Positions 45,112 through 57,305 of a stretch of 64,000 bases of DNA are shown piece after piece. Numbering within the stretch: the first letter of the stretch is position 1; the number at the start of each line of letters is the position of its first letter. The stretch is from Enoplolaimus lenunculus (lineage: Eukaryota > Nematoda > Enoplea > Enoplida > Thoracostomopsidae), in NCBI GenBank assembly GCA_030248215.1, contig JASANG010003292.1, positions 124,001 to 188,000 on the forward strand, read 5' to 3'. The notes beneath the pieces were generated by a model. It did no database searches. It was not told the origin of the DNA and saw only the letters and a program-made list of their open reading frames with translations. The position numbers and the translations under genes were made by a program.

Positions 45112-45620
45112 ATAATACTTCATCAATTTTTACAGCTGTGTATATGTTGTTAACTTTATAACAGCGAAATGTAATTGTTTCAGTGGCGACGCTCTTTAAC
45201 ATTTTGATTGACTGGGGGCGGTCACCGAACATTGTTGCTTAAAATATAATCAACCAATCGTTAATCATGGTTCAATCAAGGCGTGGTCCCACATGGGGAG
45301 CAGAATACGGATTCGCCAGCGGCCCTACTGTTTCCAGTAGGTGCGCCAATCAAATCTTCTGTGTTTTTTTCCAAAAGCGTAGGTGTTCTACTATTTTAGA
45401 TTAAATAAAATAGATAAATTTTCTATACACAGTTTTATAGATTACTAAAAAAACTTTTTCTAAACGTCAAAATGCGCTCAAACACAATATTATTTTAAAC
45501 TAAAGTGACGTACGTGTTATACTATTGTATAACGCCTTCTACTGTATATAAAGTAGACATAAAATTATTTAGACAAATAACACTATAAAACATGAATTCG
45601 CCTAATTTCTAGAAAAAATA

Positions 45621-46243
45621 ATGGCTGGGTTTCTGAAATCACATTTAAGTATTTACTTAACCCTTTCTCACATGAATATTTTCAATTTCATATGAGATGC
45701 AATTTCAACGTAAGATTCGATCCCCGTCTCACGGGTGGGAGCCTTTACGATGACCAGTGAGCTATAGGAGCTTGACGCTCGAGACCGAGTAGGCTCTTAC
45801 GTCCTGTGGAGATTATGCACTGCGCATATATGTTGTCAATGTTAAACACTGCTCTCAGTGTGTGTATTGCTCGTACATTATTGTATTTAGTTGCTCATAG
45901 TATACTTTATGAGTGAAAGGGTTAAGCTAGGCTTAAGTTGCTATTTGAGTCACTGACTTAACCAAATACTTAACTTTTCGAACAAAACAGGTAAACGCCA
46001 ATGGCGAGCCATTCTAATAACAAAAAATATTAGTTTTGATTTATCTTAAGGACGCACCACGGGTCTGCAATTTCAGTTGGACCAAGGTTTGTAAACAGTT
46101 AATTTGTAATCTATCAGATTTAGTTAGCGGCTTAAGTATTTACATAACTCAAGTAGGCTTTTAAATACGACAAAATCATTAAGTAATTATACTTAGCATG
46201 TACTTAAGTACCAAGTGACGTAGGGTTTTAGAAACCCAGCCAT
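45621..46243. mobile_element. ATGGCTGGGTTTCTGAAATC element hosting a TTAA element
   Basis: Ends ATGGCTGGGTTTCTGAAATC and TTTTAGAAACCCAGCCAT are inverted. The interior is full of TTAAGTA/TACTTAA. Copy D of the TTAA element sits inside at a TTAA site, so this element is older. Confidence 0.75.
45657..45925 (-). mobile_element. TTAA-flanked element with tRNA-like core, copy D (nested)
   Basis: 269 bp with TTAA at both edges and termini CCCTTTCTCACATGAAT and ATGAGTGAAAGGG. On the minus strand the core has TAGCTCACTGGTCATCG and GGGGATCGAATCTTACG, a second sequence variant of the A and B boxes seen in copies A and B. Confidence 0.85.
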
Positions 46244-46566
46244 TGTCTGGGTTTATGAAATCTGACTAATTATTTATTTAAGTTATGGTTAAGTAATAAC
46301 TTAAATTGCCAGCTTGGGTAAATACTTACTTACCTTCTGGCTCAGAAATCAGTAATTGTTAATTTTGAGCCTGTGTCGTAACATTAAGCTATAGTTTTGC
46401 TTTGTATTAATCAGACACCATCCAGTATACATCATGAATTGGACCAAGGTCAGTAGCTTTGCCTGAAATTACCAGCCTTTTGAGAAGCGATAAATTGGTT
46501 AAGTAATTACTTAATTAAGTTTGTTTGAAGTTGTACTTAAGTAGGGTTTCACAATTCCAACCACTG
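46242..46566. mobile_element. Second GGGTTT-CTGAAATC-type element, adjoining
   Basis: Begins ATTGTCTGGGTTTATGAAATC and ends GGGTTTCACAATTCCAACC. Same TTAAGTAAT-rich interior as its left neighbour; a diverged relative. Confidence 0.55.
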
Positions 46567-46663
46567 TCTTTTGATTTGAAGAAAGTTGCAGAAAAGTATC
46601 GCTTAGCTTTAGTGAGACAAACTTGGCTGGATAAATCTTAGCCACGGTGTTTGTAAATTTTGG

Positions 46664-46798
46664 CAGTCACGGACCCACAAGTTTTCTATCGGGGAGGCGT
46701 CGCGGTGTATAATGGTGAAATAACCTCGCGACTTTGGATTTGATCTCCGCTGGGGGGGGGAATCTACGTCTGGGTAGCATTCATAGGATCCGCCAGTG
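46664..46798. mobile_element. CAGTGGCGGATCC-type hAT MITE, decayed
   Basis: Ends CAGTCACGGACCCACAAG and ATAGGATCCGCCAGTG, inverted. A G run lies inside. No clear target duplication. Confidence 0.55.
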
Positions 46799-46956
46799 TT
46801 CGTGATTCCAACAAGCTTTAGTGAACGATAGCAGTGTATTTCAAAAACGTGCTTGAGGCATGATTTATTATATATATATAATTTTGACGTTTATTAAAGT
46901 ATTGCTAGAATTGCTTTGGCTTTTATATATATATATACATATATATAATATATATA

Positions 46957-47397
46957 CTGTAGTGACCCGAATAAGAGGGGGTAATAAGAGGGGTCCCCAT
47001 TTTGAGTCCCGGTCAATAGGAGTCCGTATCTGTAATAAGAGTACGTAAGCGGATAGAGTCCCTAAACCCTAATTAGAGTCCATAAATGCCAATTATCCTT
47101 AATTGTAGCGCATAAATGACTCCAGGACCAAATAAAGTTGAGTTCAAAACTTTAAAGCGTGCTTAAGTTTTGAATTTACATTCTTAAGTCTAACCTTGCA
47201 TTATCGCTCAAGCGATTGATACAAGACAAATAATCGTTTCATTCAACGAATAGTTGCAATACCGGATATATACCAGTAACGAAGAGCGGCGGAGCGTGGG
47301 TTAAAAATAAATAACAGTCCATAACCGAATAACAGGGGGTACCCTCTGGAGAGGCCAAATAAATATCTGCCTCCCCCTCTTAATCGGGTCACTACAG
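46957..47397. mobile_element. CTGTAGTGACCCGA element, best full-length copy
   Basis: 441 bp in a TATATA tract, TA on both sides. Ends CTGTAGTGACCCGAATAAG and CTTAATCGGGTCACTACAG. Serves as reference for the other copies. No open frame of note. TA flanks suggest Tc1/mariner-type targeting, but the family cannot be fixed without a transposase. Confidence 0.92.
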
Positions 47398-48839
47398 TAT
47401 ATATATGTCTATAAATTGAAATACTAAAACCACTAGCTAAAGCATCTGTATAATCTTTACCAGATTTGCAGGATTAAACCTAAATCAACCTGGTTACTTA
47501 CTAAATAAAGTTAAACTTGCCATAAACCCACTGCAATATTAATTAAATAAATTAATATTTGTTCATATTTGACATCGTCAATTATTATCGCTTTATGCTT
47601 GGCTTCAACTTAACCATAACGAATGGTGGTTGACATATCACGTGCTTATTCAACTTACTCTTTTCAACAAAAAACACGCAAACATCCTAATTTCGGCTCA
47701 ATTACTATTTTACCTTTCAAGAGATATTAAATACTTCGCTGATTTTAAACGTATCGTTCAAGTCAACGGTTTGATCGTTAATGTTGTGACGCAATAATGA
47801 ATCAAGACACTGCGACCGAAGAACAATCACCAAAACGTTTGAACTGTTTGGAGGTAAGCGTTGAGTTTTAGTTTTTTTGTAATTGCGGCGGCCGTTGTAT
47901 TGATGTCTGCCGTAATAGTAGTATATGCGTATTCTTCTAAGCTTAAACCTAACGCGGAACCAATCCAAAAATAGTAGTCTAATGCTTGGAAGAACAATTT
48001 ATAACCTAAGCTTTACAAAGGTCGCTGATTCGTGGAGCACCGGAGGTTAAAGCCGTGAAATTGTGAGGGCTTATATTTTTTCGTGTTGTTACGTCGCTAT
48101 ATTTTTCATATATGTATGTATATATGTGTATATATATTATATTTGGCAAAAAACACATTGTGAGCTTCAGATGAACCATTTTTGTTGCAACATATTCAGA
48201 GCCGCAGAGCCCATGGTGAACATACATCCAACCATCGTATCTACTTGAACCGTCCCGGAAGTCTGACTGAAGTCAGCTCACGCCTTTGTTGAGCCGACCA
48301 TTGGATGGACGCCTCGTTTTACCCGACCCCTGAATTTAAAATTTTTCCTCGTTTTGGAGCGGTTTTCTCTTGAAAAAATAGTGATTTTAAAACTGCGCTC
48401 TGATGATGTATTTAACTCAAGACACACTCATATTTAAATTGACACGGTTACTTTTCAAATCAACACTTTTGAACTGACTCCACCCTGTCACTGTGACAAT
48501 TTTTCATCTCGTCGTCGTTGTTAAAAATCAATACCGTTGTAACTTTTGAGTTTCGGCCGTGTCTTAATTTTTTACTTGAACACAGTTCTCGATATTCTGT
48601 CACGAAAAAAGTTTCCACAACCGGGATGACTTAGACGAAAAATTGCGTTTTTGCTAGAAAAACTGTTTCATTGTATTAAACTCACAACACCCGTACTAAA
48701 AGTGATTTTTGAAAACTTGAATCAAAATTTGAAAATGTTTCTACTTTTCACACTATATCCTTGCATGACGGTCCAATGAGGGGGCCGCTTGGACCTCTGC
48801 TAGCACCCCTTTCCGAAATAATTTAGCAGATGTCTAAAT
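47398..48839. other. AT-rich DNA, no feature recognised
   Basis: No supportable exon or element on either strand. Confidence 0.4.
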
Positions 48840-49088
48840 CAGTGATGGGCATCGTATACGGATATCCGACAATGCATTGCTGGATATTTATCCGGATATC
48901 CGTAATTAAAATTTCTATTCCGGATCTTAAAAACACGATTTTCTAGTTTTCGGGTTTCCGAACCTTCGTTTTTTATGCGGATACATATTTCTTGACGGAT
49001 ACATATCCGGATATTTCTATGTATGCGTATATCCGGTGCCCATCTATCCGGATATTTTTCATATCCGTATATCCGGTGCCCATCTCTA
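48840..49088. mobile_element. hAT-like element with GGATATCCG repeats
   Basis: Starts CAGTGATGGGCATCG and ends GGTGCCCATCTCTA. Flanks GTCTAAAT and ATCTGAAT match at 6 of 8. Interior repeats CGGATATCCG. The right terminus is duplicated (TATCCGGTGCCCATCT occurs twice). Confidence 0.75.
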
Positions 49089-49313
49089 ATCTGAATTTGT
49101 AGCTTTTAAAAATAACAAATGGTGATTTGTAGACGATATTAAACACCTGTCTTCGCAGAAAATAAAAATATTGCGACCGACAGTGATATTTGACTGTATT
49201 GTACCTGTGATATATTTAAATTTGAACTCAAAACGAGCGTAAGTGGCACAAACTTAATATCGCGCTCCGTTCAGATTTTGACTCAATTTTTGAAGTGCAC
49301 GGCGACAAGTGGG

Positions 49314-49494
49314 CAGTGGCGGATCCAGGATCTCAAAATCGGGGGGGGGGGCAAAATGTCACAAGTAATAAACTTATTTTTGACCCACACACAAACCACG
49401 AACTATTGTCACAAAATTGCTAATTATATAATTTTTGTCGAGATGCTGTTGGGGGGAGCCACGACCGGGGTGGCCCCCCATGAATCCGCCATTG
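49314..49494. mobile_element. hAT-type MITE with perfect 8-bp target duplication
   Basis: 181 bp. Ends CAGTGGCGGATCCAGG and CATGAATCCGCCATTG, flanked by exact CAAGTGGG at 49306-49313 and 49495-49502. Non-coding, with G and C tracts next to the ends. Confidence 0.92.
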
Positions 49495-49502
49495 CAAGTG
49501 GG

Positions 49503-51379
49503 GTGATGTTTTTATTCAGTGATTTTCCAGGACCGCCCTCCACTTATACGAAATTGGTCAGAGGTGATTAATAACGGGGTAGGATGGGGTATGTCTTATC
49601 CATCATCGTGAACCTTAGATAGATTTCCAAGAATCAAACTGAGACGCTGTTTTTGACTTTAAATCTAGAGTTTTCGAATTATAATTTTGATTCAAAGAAA
49701 ATATATCACTCGTCAACAATGTAATATATGTCATGAGCAGACGTTTAAAATACTTGAAGTAAATTATATCTTATTAAAGCTAAGCTTGATAAGCATGCTT
49801 GTAGCTAAGATTTTAGTCCAGGGTTTGATAATTTCAAGTAAATACAACGGTATGATCTCGAATACTGCGAAGGTTTTAAAACCGATCTAGAAACTTCGAT
49901 AGGGAATATGGCTGATCAATCTGTTCCCGTGTATGCGGACTATTTGGACAGTAAACACGGTTTAAGCTTCAGATGACCGGTTACATTGCAAAATTGCTGC
50001 GTTTCATGATGCGTCCGCCACTGATTGGCTGTCTGTAGAATCATGGAAAAATGTTTCACGTTTGTAATTATCGTTTTGTACTTACGGTTAAATTCTTATT
50101 AATTCTTCATTTTTGCATCTTGAAGACGGTCTTAGAGCCACTAGCGGATCCAGAAAAGAAGGGCGGGGAGGGGCGTACGTCCGCTTGCGTCAGAAATTTG
50201 TTTCTATTGGACGGGAAATTTTTTGCCAAATCTATGACTAACTGCTAATTAAATAAATACCTAATAGTGAATTTCGAGTTGTAGGTTTGATGCTAATAGC
50301 AACACAACTTGTTTATGCGTTCAAGTATGGCACATCTCGAAGCAAACCTGGCTAATGAAAGCTTAAAACGTTGAATTTATTCATTCCTCGCATAAAATAT
50401 GCTAGTGACAGCTCGCGGATACAAAGTGGGCCACCCCAAGCCTAGTCTCCCCCAACACAAAACCAAAAAATTTTGCGTTAAGAGTTTGCATCTAAAAATT
50501 TGTTTGGCTTTTCGCTTGTTTGGCTCAAGAACTTTTTTAAAAAATATCGCGTGCCCCCCGCCGTAAAGACTACCATAGATTAACCTTGAGGCTTGTTCCG
50601 GTTTGCTTGTAATTTTTCAAATTATTCATTCCGATTTAAATTTTGCCAGCAATATGGTCAGCACTGACCAATTAGATTTCGTTTGGCATCTACAAGTTTC
50701 ATCCAATTATAAACCCCAGCTTTCTGGTCAAGGGCAAGTAACTTTCGCATTTTACTCTACTCATTGATCGTAGGCGAATTTCAGTATTTTGGCTTACGGA
50801 GGGCTGCAATTTTTGTTTACAAAAGCGAAGAATTTATACATATACATACATACATATATAGATTGTAATCTGTATTGGCCAACTTTCGAAGTATAACTTT
50901 CAATAACAATGCCGCGAAAGCCGTTTGCCTGACATGGATCACCTCTATGCTAACGGTTCGATCAAACGAAACACTAATTTGTCATCGGCTATATAGTGTA
51001 CTAGCTAAGTTATTAATATTAATGTAATAGACAAAAGATTACAAGCTTATGTTTATGGTTATAGAACCGTATATGATTGAGTACTTTATGCTTACATGGA
51101 CACACGCAGCTGGCGTTCAGGGTTTGATCAGGTAATAAGGCGCCGTACAAATTAGTGAAATTAACCAGTTGGTTTGTATTTTGTTCTAAATTTGAGCATT
51201 AGTTTTGGCCATAGCCCCAAATACACAGGGAGGGATGGACCTTTAGCAGAATTTCATTTCGAAACGGTATTTTAACATGACGTAAAATTATTTTTGACTT
51301 AAAATCTATCAGGATATTGTAAAGCGTGTAAAAGTCTTTTTTTTCGTGTCAGTTCAGAAATTTCAGCGGAGGATATATC
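49503..51379. other. AT-rich DNA with an isolated MITE end
   Basis: A CACTAGCGGATCCAG end of the hAT MITE type sits at about 50139 without a clear partner. No exon seen. Confidence 0.4.
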
Positions 51380-51826
51380 CCTATCCGGGTCTTTTCGGTT
51401 ATCCCTCCCAGCCTGTGTTTGCCCAAAAGTGCTCGGATTTTGAAAATTTTTGCATATTTGAACTTCTCATGGCATCTACTGATCCGTCATTGGCCAAATT
51501 TGTATTTTTCAAAAATTCGATTTTTTAAGGTTCCAATGTGCCCCCTAGGGACCAAAAAATTGTCAAATAGTATAACAAATTATACATAATTCGATACAGC
51601 GTGTAGAACTGAGTCCAGTGGTGTTAAATAACTAATTTGTCGCGCTGCCAATGATTTGGCTTGGACCTTGAGACCTTAAATGATCGAATTTTTAAAAAAT
51701 TCAAATTTGGGTGTGAAGAGATCGGGGAAAAACATGAGAAGCTCAAATATGCAAAAATTTTCAAAATCCGTCCATTTTGGCCAAAGGCGGGCTGGGGAGA
51801 GATAACAGAAAAGACCCCGCTATCCT
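51380..51826. mobile_element. Foldback element with long inverted arms
   Basis: The left arm (about 51380-51540) and right arm (about 51655-51826) are imperfect inverses. The left reads GGGTCTTTTCGGTTATC and the right GATAACAGAAAAGACCC; AAATTTTTGCATATTTGA has its inverse too. The unique loop is about 115 bp. Confidence 0.75.
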
Positions 51827-52890
51827 GTGTTATATGCGTATTTGTTGATACAACCGCAGTTTACAAGTGTTATTACAGGAACAAAAAACCCAACGTCAAT
51901 CCTTAACATTTCACTACGAAATTTTGAGTTCAATAAAAATAAATAGAAATGAATGCATTTTTTCTTTATTTTTAAGATAATTTTGACTATTTCTGCTTGG
52001 TTTCGTTGTTGTAAGTTACATTTATTTTTGTTATTATAAGGCGACAATATTTTCATTTACGTATATTTTTTCGGTACTTGTACAGTTTCTGAACACACTA
52101 ATGTTTATTTGAGAGAAAATTAACGTCTCATGAAGTCCCTTATAACCTAATGGGTTATTTTGCTCAATCCTTACGTCTCAGGTCGAGGCTTAGAAACGAA
52201 CGTCTAAGCCTAAGAACATTAGCTGAAACCTAATAGTTTTAGGATATATTATTTAATCGAATGATTTGACACTTTGTGCCAAATTTCGAAGCTAATTATG
52301 TATTTCGTAGTTACATAGATACAATACCTATTCGTACCTTGTGATAGTTGCTACATACATTTTAAGAATCAGGGCCCTTGACAGTAAGACGTTTCTTTAT
52401 AAAATCATATAACGGGTTTGAGATATTGCAAACTTAATTCGCCGCCGTGTGTCAAGTTTGGTTAAGTCATATGATTCAAATCCTGGGTTGCGTGATATGT
52501 TTTCGTGCCGCGGTTCGCCGTCCTCTGCCGCACGCCAGCACGGTGAGCATGGCGTTACCCCCTAGCAGCGGCCGAGGCGTCACAAGCCAAGCGATCGTGA
52601 CACAAAAGTTAAGTTTTGTAAGGTAACTTTTCCATTGTATCATAAAAAAACTTTTTAACGGATCGGTGCCCCTCCCATCTTGATCCAGCCCTGAGCCCTA
52701 ATATTGTTTAATTCAGAATCAGGAAGTAGGTGGTCGTGGTACCTGTCCGTGTCCAGTGGAATCAGTGTGACTCTTGACTCTGAGGGAGACGCCGTTTAGT
52801 TTTTACTCCAGTGATAATCTCGTATTTGCGCACAAATTTGATTTCCCACGCTTCCGTCACCTATGAAGGCTGATTTGACTAGAACGCAAT

Positions 52891-53068
52891 CAGGAGCGGG
52901 TCCAGGAATTTCTAAAATGCGGATCGCACAAGATAGAAATAGCGGAAGGACTAGCAAGCGAAGCGAACATAAGCCAAGGTCATTTTTAGTGCTAAACCTT
53001 AACACAAAACCTTGGATTTGAACCCTGTTGAGGGGCCTTTGCCGGAGTGCCCCGTGGATCCACCAGTG
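52891..53068. mobile_element. CAGTGGCGGATCC-type hAT MITE
   Basis: Ends CAGGAGCGGGTCCAGG and CGTGGATCCACCAGTG, inverted. Interior GCGAAGCGAACATAAGCC and TAGTGCTAAACCTTAAC resemble 8961-9105. No clear duplication. Confidence 0.6.
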
Positions 53069-53149
53069 GAAAGAAAAGAGAGATACATCCCTCCTAGATT
53101 CCTGGAAAGACCAGAATAATGCATGTTTACGGGGCTTTTAGGGTACCCA

Positions 53150-53370
53150 CCTTGACAGTCATACGTTCCCGAAATGAAGACCAAGCTAAGCTGGTGTTCC
53201 TGTGAAAGGAATGCTTCTTGCTCTGTACAGGTTCGGTCTTGCCGTGTGCCGCCCACGCAAAAAATTACTATGCAGTTCCAAAAGTCAAATTTTACGTTTC
53301 GGGTTTGTCTTGTACCTTCGTGCTCAATTACGAGCCTCCCTGTAAGTGCTAGAGAAACTTTCAATTTCCG
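53150..53370 (-). CDS. Possible coding exon, unknown product
   Basis: A continuous minus-strand frame reads TGRLVIEHEGTRQTRNVKFD and later LSQEHQLSLVFISGTYDCQ before a GGTGGGT donor-like site; a CTTACAG acceptor precedes the G-R-L. The G-x-L-V-I-E pattern is seen in arrestin/VPS26-like beta-sandwich proteins, but similarity is too weak to name it. Downstream the frame enters an hAT MITE. Confidence 0.3.
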
Positions 53371-53422
53371 AGGCCCCTACAACATCGGATACCATAATTT
53401 GATGAGTATATACTAGCTGTGT

Positions 53423-53571
53423 ACTTTAAATCCTGCTTGCCGTTCTTATGAAAATTTTACGAGGGTAAAGAATCACAAATTTTTACCCGCGTTTTGATAT
53501 TCTTTATCCGCGGATATTCCGACGTCAAAATTTTATTACCCGTCCCGGCGAGTACCCGCGGGCATCACGGA
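53423..53571. mobile_element. GTAAAGAAT / TTTACCCGCG element
   Basis: GAAAATTTTACGAGGGTAAA and AATTTTTACCCGCGTTTTGA are shared with 63074-63235 in the same order. hAT-like, with terminal boundaries uncertain. Confidence 0.55.
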
Positions 53572-53879
53572 ATAAACCGTTTTTCAGGTCGATTCAATTT
53601 TTCAGCGAAACACCAACCCTGGTTCAAGCCGACTTTGTTTACATATTTGAAAAAACTTATCACAAACATACTCCCTAACAAGCATGGGGGTACACAAGAA
53701 AAAGATTGAGAGGCAATGTTCCCTCCCGTGTTTTCTGGAAATCTAGGAATATGCCACTTTCAACAGTATTTAGAGCAACATTTTGTATCATAGAAGTTAA
53801 AATGCTCTTTTTGTAGAATTTTTCCGATTTTCAAACGAAATTCTGGTTACGCCTCTCCTGCAAACAAACCTTGCCTCTA

Positions 53880-54318
53880 CTGTAGTGACCCGAGTAAGAG
53901 AAGGGGCTGACATTTATTTGGCCTATTCAGAGGGAACCCCCTGTTATTCGGTTACGGACTGTTATTTATTTTTAACTAACTCTCCGCGGTCGTTCGTTAC
54001 TGATATGTACGGTATTGCAACTATTCGTTGAATTAAACGTTTTTTGCCTTGCATCAGAAGCTTGAGCGATAATGCAAGGTTCTACTTAGAAATGTACTTA
54101 CAAAACTTAAGTATGCTTTAAAGTTTCGAACTTAACTGAATTTGGTGCTGGAGTCATTTGTGCGCTACAATTTGGGATAATTGACATTTATGGACTCCAA
54201 TTAGGGTTTATGGTCTCTGTCCGGTTACGGACTCTTATTAGGGATACGGACTCCTATTGATTGAGACTCAAAATGAGGACCCCCTCTTATCGCCCCCCTG
54301 TTATTCGGGTCACTACAG
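53880..54318. mobile_element. CTGTAGTGACCCGA element, full length, inverse orientation
   Basis: 439 bp, with TA on both sides. Ends CTGTAGTGACCCGAGTAAG and TATTCGGGTCACTACAG; colinear with the 46957 copy when reversed. Confidence 0.9.
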
Positions 54319-54915
54319 TATTCAATTTAAACGTGCTCAATGTCTCAAAACTGAGTCTACAATTGTGTCAAGATGTCTCGCTAGCTTACAAACGGCACAA
54401 GCGAACGTCTAAACTTAATATTTTGACGACACAGACATTATTAAGCTAATCGAATCATAACAAATCAGTTGGATACCAGGGTATTGGATACCTCCTAGAT
54501 TTACCTTTAAAATCTCTATTATTAAGATAGTGTTAGCTTTTAGGTTGAGCTTAAAATTTCAGCTACAATTTTTTCAAAAAATGAAATATTTTGAGTTTCG
54601 GTCGCACAAAAACATTTGTTTACGAATTGATTTACAGCGTCGCTCGGTGCCGTACGGCGACTTACGTTCGACATCGGGCGGCTGTAAATTCATTCGTGAA
54701 TAAATATTTTTTAATTTGCGACCGCCATATTAATTGTTTCATTTTGTAAAAATTGCAGCTGTATTTTACTGAAATTTACGTTCAGCACCGAAAAGCAATA
54801 AATTCGCCAATAGTATATATACTAAGTCAGCTTAGCGAACGCACAACAATCTGAATGCAAATAATATTTTCACAGAGCGCTCAGTTTGTGTTGTAAGTAA
54901 AACATTGTAAACGAA

Positions 54916-55229
54916 GTTGTGCAACTTCAACAATAATATGCGTACACCAGGTGACTTTTGAAGGGGTAGTGTCATGGACAGTGAAGCCAAAAAAGCTTCT
55001 GTGTCCTGAACGTTGAAGCCAAAAAGCTTCAGTGTCCTGGACGTTAAAGCCAAAAAGCTTCAGTGTCCTGAACGTTGAAGCCAAAAATGCTTCAGTATCC
55101 CGAACACTGAAGCATTTTGGCTTCGGCAGCCTTCACACTAAAGCTTTTGGCTTCTGAAGCAAGCTTCAGTATCCATGACTCTACCCTCTCAAAAGTCACC
55201 TGGTGTACGCATGTTATTGTGGAAGTTGT
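54916..55229. mobile_element. ACACCAGGTGACTTTTGA MITE with internal tandem repeats
   Basis: 314 bp. Inverted ends GTTGTGCAACTTCAACAATA, then GCGTACACCAGGTGACTTTT, and the mirror on the right. The centre holds four 31-32-bp units with AGCCAAAAAGCTTCAGTGTC, followed by an inverted half, so the whole can form a long hairpin. Confidence 0.85.
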
Positions 55230-55236
55230 ATTAAAT

Positions 55237-55298
55237 GCTGGAAAGTTGCCTTAAATACGTATGTGGGGCGTTCCAACTTTAATATATAAATAGCTCCA
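55237..55298. repeat. Dispersed repeat, partner of 12926-12977
   Basis: GCTGGAAAGTTGCC and ATGTGGGGCGTTCCAACTT. It abuts the preceding MITE. Confidence 0.55.
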
Positions 55299-55610
55299 CC
55301 CCAATGCGAGTTATGTGCTCAAATTCGGTAAACTGATAGTAGAAGGGGAAGATATTTCTTCAACTCGGAGGACGGAACCCAAAAACAACTCAGTTTGTTA
55401 TATTTTTCAAACGAGAGTCCAAAATATTCAATGTACAGATAATAAACAGACATTCGTTCCCCGTCTTCCCAGATGTACATAACCGCAAAATCATAAATTT
55501 CATTACAGATACTTTCATTCTTATATTTTTTGGCGTTTCATAAAAAATTTAACACTCAAAATGAGTGCAAAAAAGCATATGTTATGTTGATTTTTTCTGT
55601 ACCCGGAACA

Positions 55611-55762
55611 AACCCGTAACCAGACGGGGTACCGAAGAAGGCTCAGCAACCCCTAAAAGAATTTTGGCTCCTAAAAACTTTCAGTGTAAGCCATCGAAAA
55701 CCCTTGTATACGTCTCCTGAAAATTTTATAACCCCCTAGGAAGGGGAGTTGGATACGGGCGT
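55611..55762. mobile_element. CCCGTAGCCAGCTC-type element
   Basis: Begins AACCCGTAACCAGACGGGG and ends AGTTGGATACGGGCGTT; interior GTAAGCCATCGAAAACCCTT. Confidence 0.6.
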
Positions 55763-57274
55763 TCTAAGCGCTTTCAATGAATTTTTACTAGTACAAAATA
55801 TTACCTCATTCAATATGCAAATTATTGTGAATTATGCTAAGTATGCATAAAGAAATCTAACCATCTTCAAAAAACTCACCGAATCTTAAACGCGAAATAG
55901 CTGACGAACCAGCCTGGCTGTACGTCAGCGGTTGCTAAGAGGACACACATGAAATGTGTACCAGCAATATTTCGGTGTTCCTTGAAGAGAGAGATGCGAA
56001 AAAATTTAGGTTCACTATGGTAGCTTGCAATTTGTTTGGAGTTTACACCCTTAAAAGATTAAGCTTCATATCGCAGGTGGTTCAGGGGGGCGGAAGCTCT
56101 CTCGAAAACGAAATTTTTGTTGCGAGGGGATCCTTGTCCTCGGTGGTGGGACCTAAAACAGTGCCAGACAAACTTCCAGTTACATAGGCACGGACTTTTA
56201 TTAGTCTAAACTATAATAGCAAAATATAAAGTTAAGCCTGCCGAGACAAACTTGCTGGACAACTAGCGGCAGCTATTTCTTATCGCCGACATCAAGGTCA
56301 CGTTTTATAAAGCTAAAATTTTTGTTTAAAATATTTCATAAGATTACATCAGAAATTGACTCAACCATATCAGCTTGGCACCACAGAACACCAGCCTTCA
56401 AAATCTAAGGCATAGACCACCCACGTGTGTTCTCGTCTAAAACGCTATATATGCCTTGTTTTGTAGGTTCATATTTTATTCTAAACTAAACCCACTTAGT
56501 AAAAACGATCACAGTGTGTGTTTGAGAGAGAGCCAGAGATATTTGTTCCTCACACAATTTACCCCCGGCAACTATAGTGCTTGTTCGCGTATAATGGCGT
56601 ACAACGATGGTACTAAAGCTAAAAACCCCATGAATCTCCGTCATGAATATATACGCATAATGCTGACATAGCTAGTTGAAATGGCGCCAAAAAAAGTCCC
56701 GCTCGTACTGCGCGCCCGTGTGTGTGTCTACCGCTTTTTTGCCAACCATCCTAAAGAATCATGGTATTGGAAATAAAAGCACGTTGGCGTATTTTGCCAC
56801 AAAGGCCTTCTGTTAAAATATTCTTGTTTCGTTGCGCGTAGTTCGACGTTATACCCAACAAAATGCTTCAACTCAGAAACAAGCGGTTCAGGTTGTTGTA
56901 GACTGTTTCTGTGTGTCTCTAAAACCGGTGTAGAACCAAGATTTCATGCTGAGAGGGCATAGAATATCGTGTATATAAGTTTTTGTGAGCGAGCGAGAAA
57001 ATTTTTTCAACTCAATTGATAAAAAAAGATGATGCTAAAGCATGCTTAAATGTGCTCTGTGTCACCTGAAATTTCGAGAAGGGATATTATATTGTCTCTA
57101 TCTCTCCAGTTGTGTACATCTCGGTTCAAGTATACTTTTTCAACGGTTAGTGACGCCATACTAAGCGCAGTTCAATTTGAGAGTCAATGAAATTGTGCTG
57201 TTTTTATGTCAGGTCAGACGTCCGAGTTTATAGGGCATATTGCTACTTTTAACTGCGGTATATATATAAATAAA
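55763..57274. other. Unassigned DNA
   Basis: No exon with family resemblance; a GGTTCAGGGGGGCGGAAGC stretch at about 56080 resembles one at about 25255 and is probably repeat-derived. Confidence 0.35.
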
Positions 57275-57305
57275 AACTGTTCCGCCCCTGATCTTTACAT
57301 GGACC
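57275..57305. mobile_element. Solo TTAGGC-MITE terminus
   Basis: Only ACTGTTCCGCCCCTGATC and TTTACATGGACC are present, a lone right end. Confidence 0.7.

Noticed and set aside
44574-45161. 195-codon open frame on the plus strand and a 151-codon frame opposite
   Set aside because: Both arise from the 144-bp period being divisible by three; the sequence is a minisatellite with no homology or splice context.
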